Shown: positions 43,653-52,226, counted from the stretch's first letter. The stretch: 64,000 nucleotides of DNA from Brevibacillus agri (GCF_004117055.1 NZ_CP026363.1:1155001-1219000); one strand, 5' to 3'. The notes: generated from the sequence alone by a model not told the origin. A program made the numbers and translations.

Positions 43653-44861
43653 ATGAAAACTATAACTCACATTGATTGTTTTTCTGGTCCAGGTGGCATC
43701 TGTACAGGTTTTAGAGCTTCTGGGATAAAAACTGTATTAGCAATTGAAAAAGTTGAAAGCTGTGTTGAAACGTATACAGCTAATCACTCTGTACCAGTTA
43801 TTCACAAAGACATTCGTGAGGTTACAGAACAAGATATTAGGCAGTTTGTAAAAGGAGAAGTGGATATACTGACTTCTGGTATGCCTTGTGAAACTTTTAG
43901 TACCGCAGGGTCAAAATCGAGAAGTTTTTACGATCATAGGCAATTTTTGTTTATGGAAGCAATTAGAATTGCAGAAATTGTTAATGCAAAAATGATATTA
44001 TTTGAGAATGTACCTGCGATTACAACCAAAAAAATTGAAAAAAACGGCGAGAAATTAATTGTTCAGGAAATTTTTGAACAGCTTGAAAAGCATGGATACA
44101 AATATCATATTGATGTGATATTGAATTCAGCAGATTTTGGTGTTCCACAATATAGGGAACGATATTTTATTTTGGCAAGTAAGCTAAAAAAAGACTTGCA
44201 TGTGCCAGCTCCATTGATGCAAGGTCATGTTACTGTAAAAGAAGCTTTGATAGATCTCCCAAGTGTTGAGGCAAATTCAAAGAAGGAAGCGAAAAACTAT
44301 CTGAATATAGATTCGGCATACACCAGACTTATGAAGGATAATAATTTTTGGAAACTTGATCAACCCGTTACAGAAATCACTTACCATTTACCTCCGAATC
44401 ATCGTGAAGGTACACTTAGACGGTTCTCAATGATAAATCAGGGGGAAGGTCTTAAAGATTTGTTTGATAAACTGTCGCCAGAGGAGATTGAAAAGCTTCA
44501 AGGCGAGCGGGTGTTGCCGAAAAAATGGTATATCCAGAGGAATAGAAGATTAAAAGCTGATCAGCCAAGCGTTACTGTAACATCTCATTGCCTCGATGAA
44601 TTGTTACATCCATTTGAAAATCGCTCATTAACTGTTAGGGAAGTTGCACGCCTTCAGGGTTTTCCAGATAACTATGACTTCAGAGGCGGCCCTTTTATTT
44701 GCCCTCATATTTATGAAACGCAAGATAAATATGAACAAATAGGTGATGCTGTTCCTCCGCTGTTAGCATATCACTGGGGGAAAACTATCCAAGAAATCTT
44801 AAAGGAGAAGGCGAAGAATGATATCGAATCATGTGGATTATTGTATTCAGAAGTACAATGA
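43653..44861 (+). CDS. DNA (cytosine-5) methyltransferase
   Basis: About 402 residues. The C5-methyltransferase motifs are in order: motif I FSGPGGICTGF, motif IV with the catalytic Cys SGMPCETFS, motif VI FENVPAI, motif VIII PQYRERYF, a variable target-recognition region, and motifs IX-X (REVARLQGFPDNY; IGDAVPPLLAYHWGK). It protects host DNA from the endonuclease encoded next. The ATG at 43653 matches the family start; GTG 43644 is an alternative. Codon use is AT-rich compared with backbone genes, fitting transfer. Confidence 0.93.
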   Translation: MKTITHIDCFSGPGGICTGFRASGIKTVLAIEKVESCVETYTANHSVPVIHKDIREVTEQDIRQFVKGEVDILTSGMPCETFSTAGSKSRSFYDHRQFLFMEAIRIAEIVNAKMILFENVPAITTKKIEKNGEKLIVQEIFEQLEKHGYKYHIDVILNSADFGVPQYRERYFILASKLKKDLHVPAPLMQGHVTVKEALIDLPSVEANSKKEAKNYLNIDSAYTRLMKDNNFWKLDQPVTEITYHLPPNHREGTLRRFSMINQGEGLKDLFDKLSPEEIEKLQGERVLPKKWYIQRNRRLKADQPSVTVTSHCLDELLHPFENRSLTVREVARLQGFPDNYDFRGGPFICPHIYETQDKYEQIGDAVPPLLAYHWGKTIQEILKEKAKNDIESCGLLYSEVQ

Positions 44862-45639
44862 TATATTTTTAGCGGAAATAAAAGCTGGTAAAGATGAGAG
44901 TTTTGCACAAAAAAAGGCAATTAGGGATTCAACTATTGAAGCAATGAGGACTTTTCAGCATGTTGAGCCAGCGGAAATTTGGAAAGCTGTGTACACTGCA
45001 CATATTCACAGAAAATCAGGAATTGTTGATACAGAAGTAATAAAACAAATTGTATCAGCCGAGAATAGTTGGAAAAAGTCAAGTGGACATGCATTTGAAG
45101 AAATGATTAAACTCTTAGGTAACTTGGTCTTAGAGGATAAAGGAATAACCATACATCTACAGAAAGAATTAAACCATTTAATCAGAGACAAGGAAATTCA
45201 TAATGAGGTAAGAGATATTAGTTGGTTAAAAGAGCAGATAACATCAAGCGTATTTGACCTGTATATTTCTGTACTCAAAGATAACAAAAGATATGTTTTT
45301 GGTTGTATACAAAGTAAAACGAGCATCCGTGATAGAGTTACACGGGATAGAGAACCTTCGATGCATGCAATGGAAGCATTTTTTTGGTCAACAGCGATTG
45401 TGTTAGATGGAGATTTTTTGAAGCTACCAAAATTCAAAGCAATGGTCAACGGTGGAACAACGGAATATGTAAATAATGGTTGGCATGGAATGTATGTTTT
45501 TTCAGATCAATACACTGATGGAAGGATCTATCCGTTAGATATTGATCTTACAACCTTTGTTGAACATGCTCAAAAAGCCTCACATTATTGGTTGACACAA
45601 AGACAGTGGTTTAATAGTGAATGGAATGCAACTAATTAG
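44818..45639 (+). CDS. type II restriction endonuclease (BsaWI/CCGG-type candidate)
   Basis: 273 residues. It overlaps the methyltransferase gene by 44 bp in another frame, which marks it as the partner. The core (SSVFDLYISVLKDNKRYVFGCIQSKTSIRDRVTRDRE) has an Asp before a beta-hairpin and a Lys followed 12 residues later by a Glu, like the PD-(D/E)XK variant of CCGG-cutting enzymes. The helical N-terminus and length recall BsaWI (W/CCGGW). Restriction activity is a confident inference from context; the recognition site is a guess. Confidence 0.75.
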   Translation: MISNHVDYCIQKYNDIFLAEIKAGKDESFAQKKAIRDSTIEAMRTFQHVEPAEIWKAVYTAHIHRKSGIVDTEVIKQIVSAENSWKKSSGHAFEEMIKLLGNLVLEDKGITIHLQKELNHLIRDKEIHNEVRDISWLKEQITSSVFDLYISVLKDNKRYVFGCIQSKTSIRDRVTRDREPSMHAMEAFFWSTAIVLDGDFLKLPKFKAMVNGGTTEYVNNGWHGMYVFSDQYTDGRIYPLDIDLTTFVEHAQKASHYWLTQRQWFNSEWNATN

Positions 45640-45751
45640 CAAGTATCCTTTAAAAGCCTTCGTTGTATGGTATTATCCCCTCATGGTAGACAGTGAAAAA
45701 AGACCTCATGGTATGATGAGATCAACACTGTTGACCGGAGGGGATTTTCTT

Positions 45752-46090
45752 ATGCCGCCACGTAAAGGGCAAAAACAGCAGCAATATGACGAAGCAACGA
45801 AGAGCGAAGCAGTACGTTTGCGGGTTGAGGAGCATTGGAGCTACCCAATGATAATGGAGAAATTAGGCATTAAAAGTAAGACGCAGATTCGGGAGTGGGT
45901 ACAGAAACGGCAAAACGGTGAAACGTTTGAAGACTATAGAGGGCGATGGATCAAGAAGTATTTCAGCAGTCTAGAGGAAGAGAACAACTACTTGAAAGCG
46001 CAGGTCGAATACCTAAAAAAGCTCAATCCAAATCTACACGGGGAGGGAAGTTGGATAAGCAAACCCGGTTTAGGACGATCGAAGAAATGA
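45752..46090 (+). CDS. IS3-family transposase OrfA
   Basis: 112 residues. N-terminal helix-turn-helix (KSEAVRLRVEEHWSYPMIMEKLGIKSKTQIREWV) and a leucine-zipper-like helix (LEEENNYLKAQVEYLKKL). A canonical slippery heptamer A-AAA-AAG stands at 46015-46021 in the right phase for a -1 shift into orfB, giving the fused OrfAB transposase. GGAGGGG precedes the ATG at 45752; the longer frame from 45617 starts outside the IS. Confidence 0.9.
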   Translation: MPPRKGQKQQQYDEATKSEAVRLRVEEHWSYPMIMEKLGIKSKTQIREWVQKRQNGETFEDYRGRWIKKYFSSLEEENNYLKAQVEYLKKLNPNLHGEGSWISKPGLGRSKK

Positions 46091-46902
46091 GTCGCAAGTA
46101 CGCTGTGGTCATGCTATGCGAAATAGCGGAGGTCTCCCGGGCGGGCTACTACAAGTGGAAGGCGACGGAGAAGGTTCGTAAGGTACGTGTGGAGCAGGAT
46201 GCCGACCTAAAGGAACATATACTGGCAATTCACCGCATTCGCCCATACTTTGGGTATAAACGAATGCGCACGGCTCTACGCAAAGAGGGACTACAAGTAA
46301 ATACGAAGAAAGTTCGCCGACTGATGCGAGAATTGGGCATCCGCTCAGTGATCCGCAAAAAGCGTCCATTTGCCGGCCGCAAGCCCTCCATCGTGTTCAA
46401 CAATGTCCTTAATCGCCAGTTCGCTGCGGACGAGGCTAGAAAGAAATATGTAACCGATATTACCTATATTCGAGTCGTCGATGACTTCATTTATCTGTCC
46501 GTGGTCCTGGATCTGTATAATAACGAAACGGTTGCTTGGGAAGTGTCGGAGAGAAACGATCTTGATCTTGTGCTGTCTACGGTGAAGCAACTGGGTAATG
46601 GAGATGCGATCCTGCACTCCGACCAAGGATTCCAGTACACTACCAAGACATACGCAAATCTGTTGCAAGAACAAGGGCTAACCGGAAGCCATTCCAGACG
46701 GGGGAACTGCTTCGACAACGCTTGTGTTGAATCGTTTTTTTCACACCTGAAGACGGAAAAGTTGTATCTGGAGAAACCAAGAGATATAGCTCACGCTCGC
46801 AAACTGATCGCTGAATACATCGAATTCTACAATACAGAACGGTTCCAGAAAAAACTCGGCGACCTCTCCCCAGTCCAATACCGGGAATCGATCGCCGCTT
46901 AA
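45946..46902 (+). CDS. IS3-family transposase OrfB (made as OrfAB fusion)
   Basis: The rve/DDE integrase part of the transposase, in the -1 frame relative to orfA. The catalytic residues are Asp in KKYVTDITYIRV, Asp in ILHSDQGFQYT and Glu in NACVESFFSHLK. The HTH_21 region (IHRIRPYFGYKRMRTALRKEGLQVNTKKVRRLMRE) precedes it. The frame begins inside orfA; translation most likely enters by frameshifting at 46015-46021 rather than at the ATG 45946. Confidence 0.9.
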   Translation: MDQEVFQQSRGREQLLESAGRIPKKAQSKSTRGGKLDKQTRFRTIEEMSRKYAVVMLCEIAEVSRAGYYKWKATEKVRKVRVEQDADLKEHILAIHRIRPYFGYKRMRTALRKEGLQVNTKKVRRLMRELGIRSVIRKKRPFAGRKPSIVFNNVLNRQFAADEARKKYVTDITYIRVVDDFIYLSVVLDLYNNETVAWEVSERNDLDLVLSTVKQLGNGDAILHSDQGFQYTTKTYANLLQEQGLTGSHSRRGNCFDNACVESFFSHLKTEKLYLEKPRDIAHARKLIAEYIEFYNTERFQKKLGDLSPVQYRESIAA

Positions 46903-46946
46903 GATAGCGTCTTTTTTTAGTGTCTACTTGACGGGGCTATGACCAG

Positions 46947-46971
46947 GCAGCTCAAGAAGAGCTGCTCTTTT
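46947..46971 (+). terminator. terminator right of the IS3 element
   Basis: Stem GCAGCTC/GAGCTGC, then TCTTTTC. It lies just outside the IS and may belong to the original chromosomal gene on the left. Confidence 0.65.
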
Positions 46972-47042
46972 CTTCGACGTGCTTCCAAAGATGGAAAAGA
47001 GCAAGCCATGTACGAAGTGGTGAAGACTGGTCGGCCCACTCA

Positions 47043-47078
47043 AGACAAAATGCCACTGTCCACGTGGCTTTTTGTCTG
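47043..47078 (-). terminator. terminator of the amidinohydrolase gene
   Basis: Arms AGACAAAA-GCCAC and GTGGC-TTTTGTCT; on the minus strand it follows the stop codon. Confidence 0.75.
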
Positions 47079-47085
47079 TAGGAAG

Positions 47086-47961
47086 CTACACACGCTCCAC
47101 CGGAGAAGTCAGGCAAGTCGGGCCGCCCGTGCCTTTGTAGGAGATTTCTTCGCCTTCGTATTCGTACACGGTAGCGCCTGCTTTTTCCAGCCGCTCCTTC
47201 GTGACCGGATTGCCCGCCACGACCATGCACACGCGCGGGGCGAGCGCGAGGACGTTGCTGCCGAGGTTTTCGTATTCGCGATCGGGCACTTCGATCAGTT
47301 CGATGCCTCTGTCGACGAGCAGTTGGCGGAAAAACACAGGCATCAGCTTGGAGTAGACGACAGCGAGATCGTGGTCGACGAGGCTGATAATCGACATCAG
47401 ATGCAGGCACTCGGCCGGGCCGCGGTCATATGGCAGCGGTACGACGATGACTTCTTCCGTGAAGTCCTTGACCATCTCCTTAATCTGGGCGATCGCCGCC
47501 TGATTGGTGCGGAAGCCAAGCCCGATCGCCAACGTTTTTTCATCCAGCCAGACGAGGTCGCCGCCGTCTGCCTGCGCATCGCCTGTCAGTTGTCCCAGGA
47601 TCGGGATGTTGTTTGCTTGCAAAAACTCCTTGTACACTTCCGCTTCGCCTTGGCGCAGCTCTTTGCCGGATTTGAGGATGATCGCGCCTTTGGACGTGAA
47701 CTTTACCGGATCATGGGCGTAGAGGGAGTCGAGCCCGGTTTTGTCCGATTGCGGGAGGTACAGCACGTTGGCTACGTGCTCGCGGAGGATCGCTTCGAAT
47801 TTTTCGTACTCCTGCAAAGCTTTGTCCCAGTCAGGGCAGTCTGTATAGTGAAAAGTTTTCCAGGATGCGTCGAGATGGGCCTGGCTGATAAACGCTTCGC
47901 GGGGATGCTTGATGATGACGGTTTTCAGCTTTTTGACCATGGATTGGCTGCCTTGGAACAT
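47086..47961 (-). CDS. amidinohydrolase (dimethylargininase-type)
   Basis: 291 residues of the pentein fold. The catalytic Cys is near the C-terminus (GGPTCLTSPVERV), the His in AECLHLMSII, and an acidic guanidine-binding residue in ADGGDLVWLDE. This pattern is that of N(omega),N(omega)-dimethylarginine dimethylaminohydrolase and related arginine deiminase-like enzymes, which would release citrulline from (methyl)arginine. AAAGGAGG lies 5-6 bp before the ATG. It is divergent from an IclR regulator, a likely controller. Confidence 0.85.
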   Translation of the reverse strand: MFQGSQSMVKKLKTVIIKHPREAFISQAHLDASWKTFHYTDCPDWDKALQEYEKFEAILREHVANVLYLPQSDKTGLDSLYAHDPVKFTSKGAIILKSGKELRQGEAEVYKEFLQANNIPILGQLTGDAQADGGDLVWLDEKTLAIGLGFRTNQAAIAQIKEMVKDFTEEVIVVPLPYDRGPAECLHLMSIISLVDHDLAVVYSKLMPVFFRQLLVDRGIELIEVPDREYENLGSNVLALAPRVCMVVAGNPVTKERLEKAGATVYEYEGEEISYKGTGGPTCLTSPVERV

Positions 47962-48157
47962 GGTTGCCTCCTTTTATTCCGCATTGTAGAATATTGTTCA
48001 TATTTCGAAAATTTATTTTCAGTGTACACATTCTGATTTTGCACTGTCAATCGTTATTCCGGGCTTGCAGCGGCTATCGCGGGAAGTTTTTTGCGATTCA
48101 CAAAATTACGGCAAATCATTTAAGATGAGGTAGACGAGACATGAGGAAAAAGGGGAA

Positions 48158-48898
48158 ATGACTGTGATTCAATCGTTTGATCGGGCGATGGCGATTGCGA
48201 CGGCACTTGCGTCGGACGAGCATAGAAAGTGGTGGACCATCAACGATTTGGCGAAAGAATGTCAGCTCCCGGTGAGTACGATCTACCGCTTGTTGTACAC
48301 GCTGATGAAGCACGGGCTGGTGGAGCAGGATGCAGCTACCAAGCAGTACACACTGGGGATCAAATGGATGGAGTTCGGCCTGCGCGTGCTCGACCGGATT
48401 GATTACCGCAAAGTCATCAAGCCGATGATCGAGGAGCTTGCCAGAGAGGTGGAAGAAAGCGTTTACTTCAGCCAGCCGAGCGGCCTGGAGTCGATTGTGA
48501 TCGATCGCGTGGACAGCCAGCACAACATTCGCATCTACGACCAGCTTGGTTTGCGCATCCCGATGCACATCGGCGCGGCAAACAAGGTTGTTTTGGCGCA
48601 CATGCCGGCAGAAGAAGCGCGGCAAATCGTGTTGCAGCTCGTCGGCGAGGAGGAGACGCCCGCTTTCATGGAAAAGCTGGCCGAAATCCGCAAAGTCGGC
48701 TATGCCGTCAGCTTCGCGGAACGGACGGAAAATACGGCTTCGGTCGCGGCACCTGTTTTTGATTACACGCAAAAAGTAATCGGCGCTTTGAGCATCGGCA
48801 TCGTCACCTTCGATTTGAAAGAAGAGCGGTTGAATTATTTGATCGAGCGCGTGAAGGACGTCGCCCGCAAAACGTCGCAGCGGCTGGGGAAGATGTAG
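48158..48898 (+). CDS. IclR-family transcriptional regulator
   Basis: 246 residues. The N-terminal winged helix (WTINDLAKECQLPVSTIYRLLYTLMKHGLVEQD) and the C-terminal GAF-like effector domain (LGLRIPMHIGAANKVVLAHMP; GYAVSFAERTENTASVAAPVFD) are complete. The intergenic space to the divergent amidinohydrolase gene is about 200 bp, so it probably controls that gene; the effector would then be an arginine derivative (inference). AAAGGGG precedes the ATG. Confidence 0.92.
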   Translation: MTVIQSFDRAMAIATALASDEHRKWWTINDLAKECQLPVSTIYRLLYTLMKHGLVEQDAATKQYTLGIKWMEFGLRVLDRIDYRKVIKPMIEELAREVEESVYFSQPSGLESIVIDRVDSQHNIRIYDQLGLRIPMHIGAANKVVLAHMPAEEARQIVLQLVGEEETPAFMEKLAEIRKVGYAVSFAERTENTASVAAPVFDYTQKVIGALSIGIVTFDLKEERLNYLIERVKDVARKTSQRLGKM

Positions 48899-48964
48899 CT
48901 TTGCGATGTCTATATGCTGGAAATTTTTCTGCTATATGAAAAATATGGTCGAAAGCTCCTGGCG

Positions 48965-49000
48965 AGACTGTCAGCCCGAATGATCGGGGGCAGTCTTTTT
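48965..49000 (+). terminator. terminator after the IclR gene
   Basis: Arms AGACTG/CAGTCT with inner CCCG/CGGG, then TTTTT. Confidence 0.8.
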
Positions 49001-49106
49001 GGGGCCAGTGACGGTTTGTGCTTTACGGGCAAAGCTTTTCGCATAATTACTGCCAAAACTTTACATAGTAACAGGAGGAAACGGTTGGGGCAGGAGGCGT
49101 TTTTGC

Positions 49107-49830
49107 GTGGAACTGTTCAGTGAGAGCTTGATTGTAGTCGGGCGTGTATTTACGATTTTGCCGCTGCTGTTGATCGTGACGCTGTTCATGGGAAAGCGTT
49201 CGATTGGCGAGCTGCCTGTCTTTGATTTCATGATTATCATCACGCTAGGCTCCGTGACCGGGGCCGATATTGCCGAGCCGAATGTCCACCACATTCCCAT
49301 TGCGGTAGCGATTGTGGCGCTTGGGGGGCTGCAACGCGTCGTGTCCCAGTGGTCGATTGTGTCCAGGCGCTTCGGCAAAATGGTCACGTTTGAGCCAACG
49401 GTCGTTTTTTTACAACGGAGAGTTTCTCGTCCCTCAACTGAAAAAGATACGCTATTCGCTCGATAACGTACTGCAAATGCTGCGGGAAAAAGACATTTTT
49501 GACCTGTCGGAGATTGAGATGGCGATCATCGAGGCCAATGGCCGGCTGACTGTCCTGAAAAAATCTGCGCAGCAGCCAGTGACGAGACAAGACCTGCAAA
49601 TCCGGACTGCCTCGACGGGCCTCTCCCTGCCTGTGATCGTCGAAGGGAAAATATGTAAAGAGGCGCTGAAGTACCGCGAACGGGACGAAGGCTGGCTTTT
49701 GCAGGAGCTGAAAAAAAGCGGCGTCGCCATCGAGCAGGTTTTTCTCGCCACATTGAATCGGCAAAACGACTTGCTGTTTTTTGAGAAACATCCGGACAAT
49801 CCGCAGCGGGTTCCGCCCGTTCAGCATTGA
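49107..49830 (+). pseudogene. DUF421 membrane protein, frameshifted
   Basis: The first part (49107-49410) encodes three membrane helices and the family block LFMGKRSIGELPVFDFMIIITLGSVTGADIAEP...SRRFGKMVTFEPTVVF. The rest of the family (YNGEFLVPQLKKIRYSLDNVLQMLREK onward to 49830) continues in another frame. The shift falls in a run of seven T at 49405-49411; six T would give an unbroken protein of about 240 residues. It may be a real mutation, a phase-variable tract or a sequencing error. GTG start with GCAGGAGG upstream. Confidence 0.88.
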
Positions 49831-49985
49831 GAGGAAGGCAGACAGCATGCAGCGTACAGGCGCGCCAGGCTATCATTCAAGGAAGCGTGTATTTTGCCGA
49901 TTTCATTTATTAAAAAATATTTTATCAATTAAAAATCATTTTAGAGGATAAGTGTGGTTGTCATCTCAATTAGGGAGGAATGACC

Positions 49986-50625
49986 ATGCTTGTTTTCAAG
50001 GCGATGGAGCAATGCTCGGTGGCGGAGGCCGTTTTGGCCTACAACAGAGGGTTTTCCGGCTATTTTTTCGACCAGTCCAAAACGCCGGACACGCTTATCT
50101 GGAAAATGGGGAAGGAGGAACTTTCGCCTGCGCATTCGCTGGTTGCGTTTGTAATGGCGAGCCGGCCGGAATCGTGCTGAACGGGATATGGAACAGAGGC
50201 GGGCGAAAAATCGGCTGGAACGGAGGGACAGGGGTGGCGCCGAAGCACAGGCGCAGCGGAGTCGGGCAAGCGTTGATCGAAGCGACGTTGCAGATTTACC
50301 GCGAGCAGGGCGTGGAGCTTGCGGCGCTGGTCGCCATCTCGAGAACGTGCAGGCGGGCGGCTACGCGCTGTACAGGCGGATTTTTGATGAACAGGGAAGG
50401 CAAACGACTGCCTTGCTGTTTCAGTGTGAAGCCAGTCCCGGACGAGCAGACCGGGAGGCGATTGTCGCAAGCGCACTGGCCCATGTGTTTGCTCCGCTGG
50501 ACCAGGAGCTTCATCGCCTCACCGTCAATTTGCCCGTCGCAAATGAGGCAACCACCCGAATTTTGCAAAGTGCGGGCTTTTCCACGCTGGCCGAGCAGGT
50601 TTTCATGACCAGGCCACTCGCCTAG
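49986..50625 (+). pseudogene. GNAT-family acetyltransferase, two frameshifts
   Basis: Three frames join into one GNAT protein. Frame 1 gives MLVFKAMEQCSVAEAVLAYN to SLVAFV; frame 2 gives NGEPAGIVLNGIWNRGGRKI and the acetyl-CoA loop VAPKHRRSGVGQALIEA; frame 3 gives ENVQAGGYALYRRIFDEQ to the end VFMTRPLA. Each shift corresponds to one missing base, near 50150 and near 50340. A good ribosome-binding site (GGGAGGAATG) precedes the first ATG. As written the product would be truncated at 64 residues. Confidence 0.85.
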
Positions 50626-50628
50626 CTG

Positions 50629-51885
50629 CTACTGCGGCTGATGGTACGGAAACGTAATCGTGAACTTGGTGCCGACCTTCGGCTTGCTCGACACGCTCAC
50701 AGAACCGCCAAACGTGTGAATGACGTGATAGGAATAAGTCAGGCCGAGTCCGGTCCCGCTCGTTTTGGTAGAAAAATAGATCGTGCCAAGTCGTCTGATC
50801 TGGCCCTCGTCCATCCCGATGCCGTTGTCCTTGATGACGAGCAGGGCGTTGTTTTTTTCGATGAACAACGACAGGGAGACTTTCCCTTTGGCCGTCTCCG
50901 CGCATGCCTCGATGGCGTTTTTGATAAAGTTGACCAGCACCTGCTTGAACTCGTCGGGATTGGCCATGATCGTGACGGGCTTTTCATAAGCTTGCAGCTC
51001 CAACTCGACGTTGTTCATGTTGGCAAACGGCAGCATGACCTCGCGGACGACATGGAGCTGCTCGCATACGTCGATCAGCTCGGTGCGCTCCTTGAGCGGC
51101 TTGGACAGCGCCAGGTACTCCGTCAAAATCGCTTCCGTGCGCTGAATCTCGTCCATGCTGATGCGAATGTACTGATCGGTTTTCGCAATGTTTCCCGGGT
51201 CCTCCTGGATCAGGCGCAAAAATCCTTTGACGGCCGTGAGCGGGTTTCGCACCTCGTGCGCCAGTGAAGCGGCGACGTGGCTCATCGTCTCGATTTTTTC
51301 GTTTTGGGCATGGCGAATGAACAATTCCTTGTCTGATACGCATTTGCTAAATAACGACATCAACAGCCAGATGCCGACAAAATTTTGAACGGGAATCACA
51401 AGCACATGATAGGGAAGCTGATGGGATACATAGGTGGGAAAATTGAAATAGGTCAACCCCAAATCTATCAGGGAAAAAAGCGCACCCGTCAAAAGAGTAA
51501 ACAGTGTTTTCCGATAACTGGCTTTGTAGCGTTGATATATCAGGAGGGAGATTGCAAACGTGGCGGCCATTACGAGCATGGCGACCCAGGTGCCTTCGCC
51601 GCCCAGATAAAAGCGGTACAGCGCTGATTCGATCAGCACGATCAAGGCGATTCGTACTCCGCCGTAGATCAGAGCGAAAAAGACGATGACGTGCCTGATG
51701 TCGAAAATGATTCCTTCGTTGACGCTCGAAGCGAAGGTCATCGCCAGAAACATGCAGACAGAGCTGGTTACGAGAATAAAGCAACGGCTATAGTTACGCA
51801 TCCGGTCGCGGTAATAGATGTTGAACAAAACAAACGGTGTCAAGGCAAAAAACATTTGCAAGATTAGTTCTTTTAGTAGACTCAT
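50629..51885 (-). CDS. KinB-like membrane sensor histidine kinase
   Basis: 418 residues. The first about 190 form five to six membrane helices of the 5TMR-LYT kind. The phosphoacceptor His is in AASLAHEVRNPLTAVKGFL; the ATPase domain has the N box (VNFIKNAIEACAET), DNGIGMDEG and GTGLGL. The architecture is like B. subtilis KinB, which feeds the sporulation phosphorelay; no response regulator is adjacent. It converges with the GNAT gene with only 3 bp between the stop codons. The ATG at 51885 is chosen; six residues upstream are possible. Confidence 0.88.
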   Translation of the reverse strand: MSLLKELILQMFFALTPFVLFNIYYRDRMRNYSRCFILVTSSVCMFLAMTFASSVNEGIIFDIRHVIVFFALIYGGVRIALIVLIESALYRFYLGGEGTWVAMLVMAATFAISLLIYQRYKASYRKTLFTLLTGALFSLIDLGLTYFNFPTYVSHQLPYHVLVIPVQNFVGIWLLMSLFSKCVSDKELFIRHAQNEKIETMSHVAASLAHEVRNPLTAVKGFLRLIQEDPGNIAKTDQYIRISMDEIQRTEAILTEYLALSKPLKERTELIDVCEQLHVVREVMLPFANMNNVELELQAYEKPVTIMANPDEFKQVLVNFIKNAIEACAETAKGKVSLSLFIEKNNALLVIKDNGIGMDEGQIRRLGTIYFSTKTSGTGLGLTYSYHVIHTFGGSVSVSSKPKVGTKFTITFPYHQPQ

Positions 51886-52087
51886 TAGACATCCCCATCG
51901 CAAATTTGCATGGCTTTTGCTTCAATCTACAAGGTTTCGACAAGACCTTACATAATTCCTCCAAAATTTGGACATCGAGTTGGGATTATTTTGGAGGACA
52001 AAAGCTTCAAAAACCTAGTTGACAGATGGGTAAAACAAGGATTATAGTCTGTATATATTAATACAAACGTTGCGAAAATAAAAACTA

Positions 52088-52208
52088 CTCTTATCCAGAG
52101 AAGGCTGAGGGAATGGCCCTATGATGCCCGGCAACCTAGCTGGCAAGATCACCGTCTTGCGAGCCAAGGTGCTAACTCCAACAGGTAGCGATACCTGACA
52201 GATAAGAG
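52088..52208 (+). promoter_or_regulatory. SAM-I (S-box) riboswitch aptamer
   Basis: Conserved S-box blocks in order: CTCTTATC (P1), AGAGAAGGCTGAGGGA, GATGCCCGGCAACC, GGTGCTAACTCCAACAGG and GATAAGAG closing P1. The 3' P1 strand with GGC (52204-52210, AAGAGGC) can pair with the first arm of the terminator downstream (GCCTCTT at 52229-52235), the expected antiterminator. S-adenosylmethionine binding would favour termination, so the downstream transporter should be made when methionine/SAM is low. Confidence 0.95.
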
Positions 52209-52226
52209 GCGCGAATCTTGTCGATC

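Larger units (their letters stand above)
40315..45673. mobile_element. integrated element at the 3' end of ssrA
   Basis: From the base after the tmRNA CCA the sequence becomes AT-rich and contains an integrase gene, an excisionase gene and a type II restriction-modification pair, while backbone genes return after about 47 kb. The 3' end of ssrA is a classic target of tyrosine recombinases. The left junction is clear. No copy of the tmRNA 3' end could be found between 45.6 and 47.1 kb, so the right junction is unknown and may have been lost with the IS3 insertion. Confidence 0.75.
45674..46939 (+). mobile_element. IS3-family insertion sequence (IS150-like)
   Basis: About 1266 bp. The ends are imperfect inverted repeats: left CCCCTCATGGTAGACAGTG followed by AAAAAAGAC, right (reverse complement) CCCCGTCAAGTAGACACTA followed by AAAAAAGAC. 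Two overlapping genes encode the transposase, linked by a -1 frameshift signal. No clear target duplication; the outer bases are uncertain by a few positions. Confidence 0.85.

Noticed and set aside
46939-48036. Plus-strand 365-residue frame opposite the amidinohydrolase
   Set aside because: Antisense shadow; no ribosome-binding site, and the minus strand has the catalytic set and AAAGGAGG.
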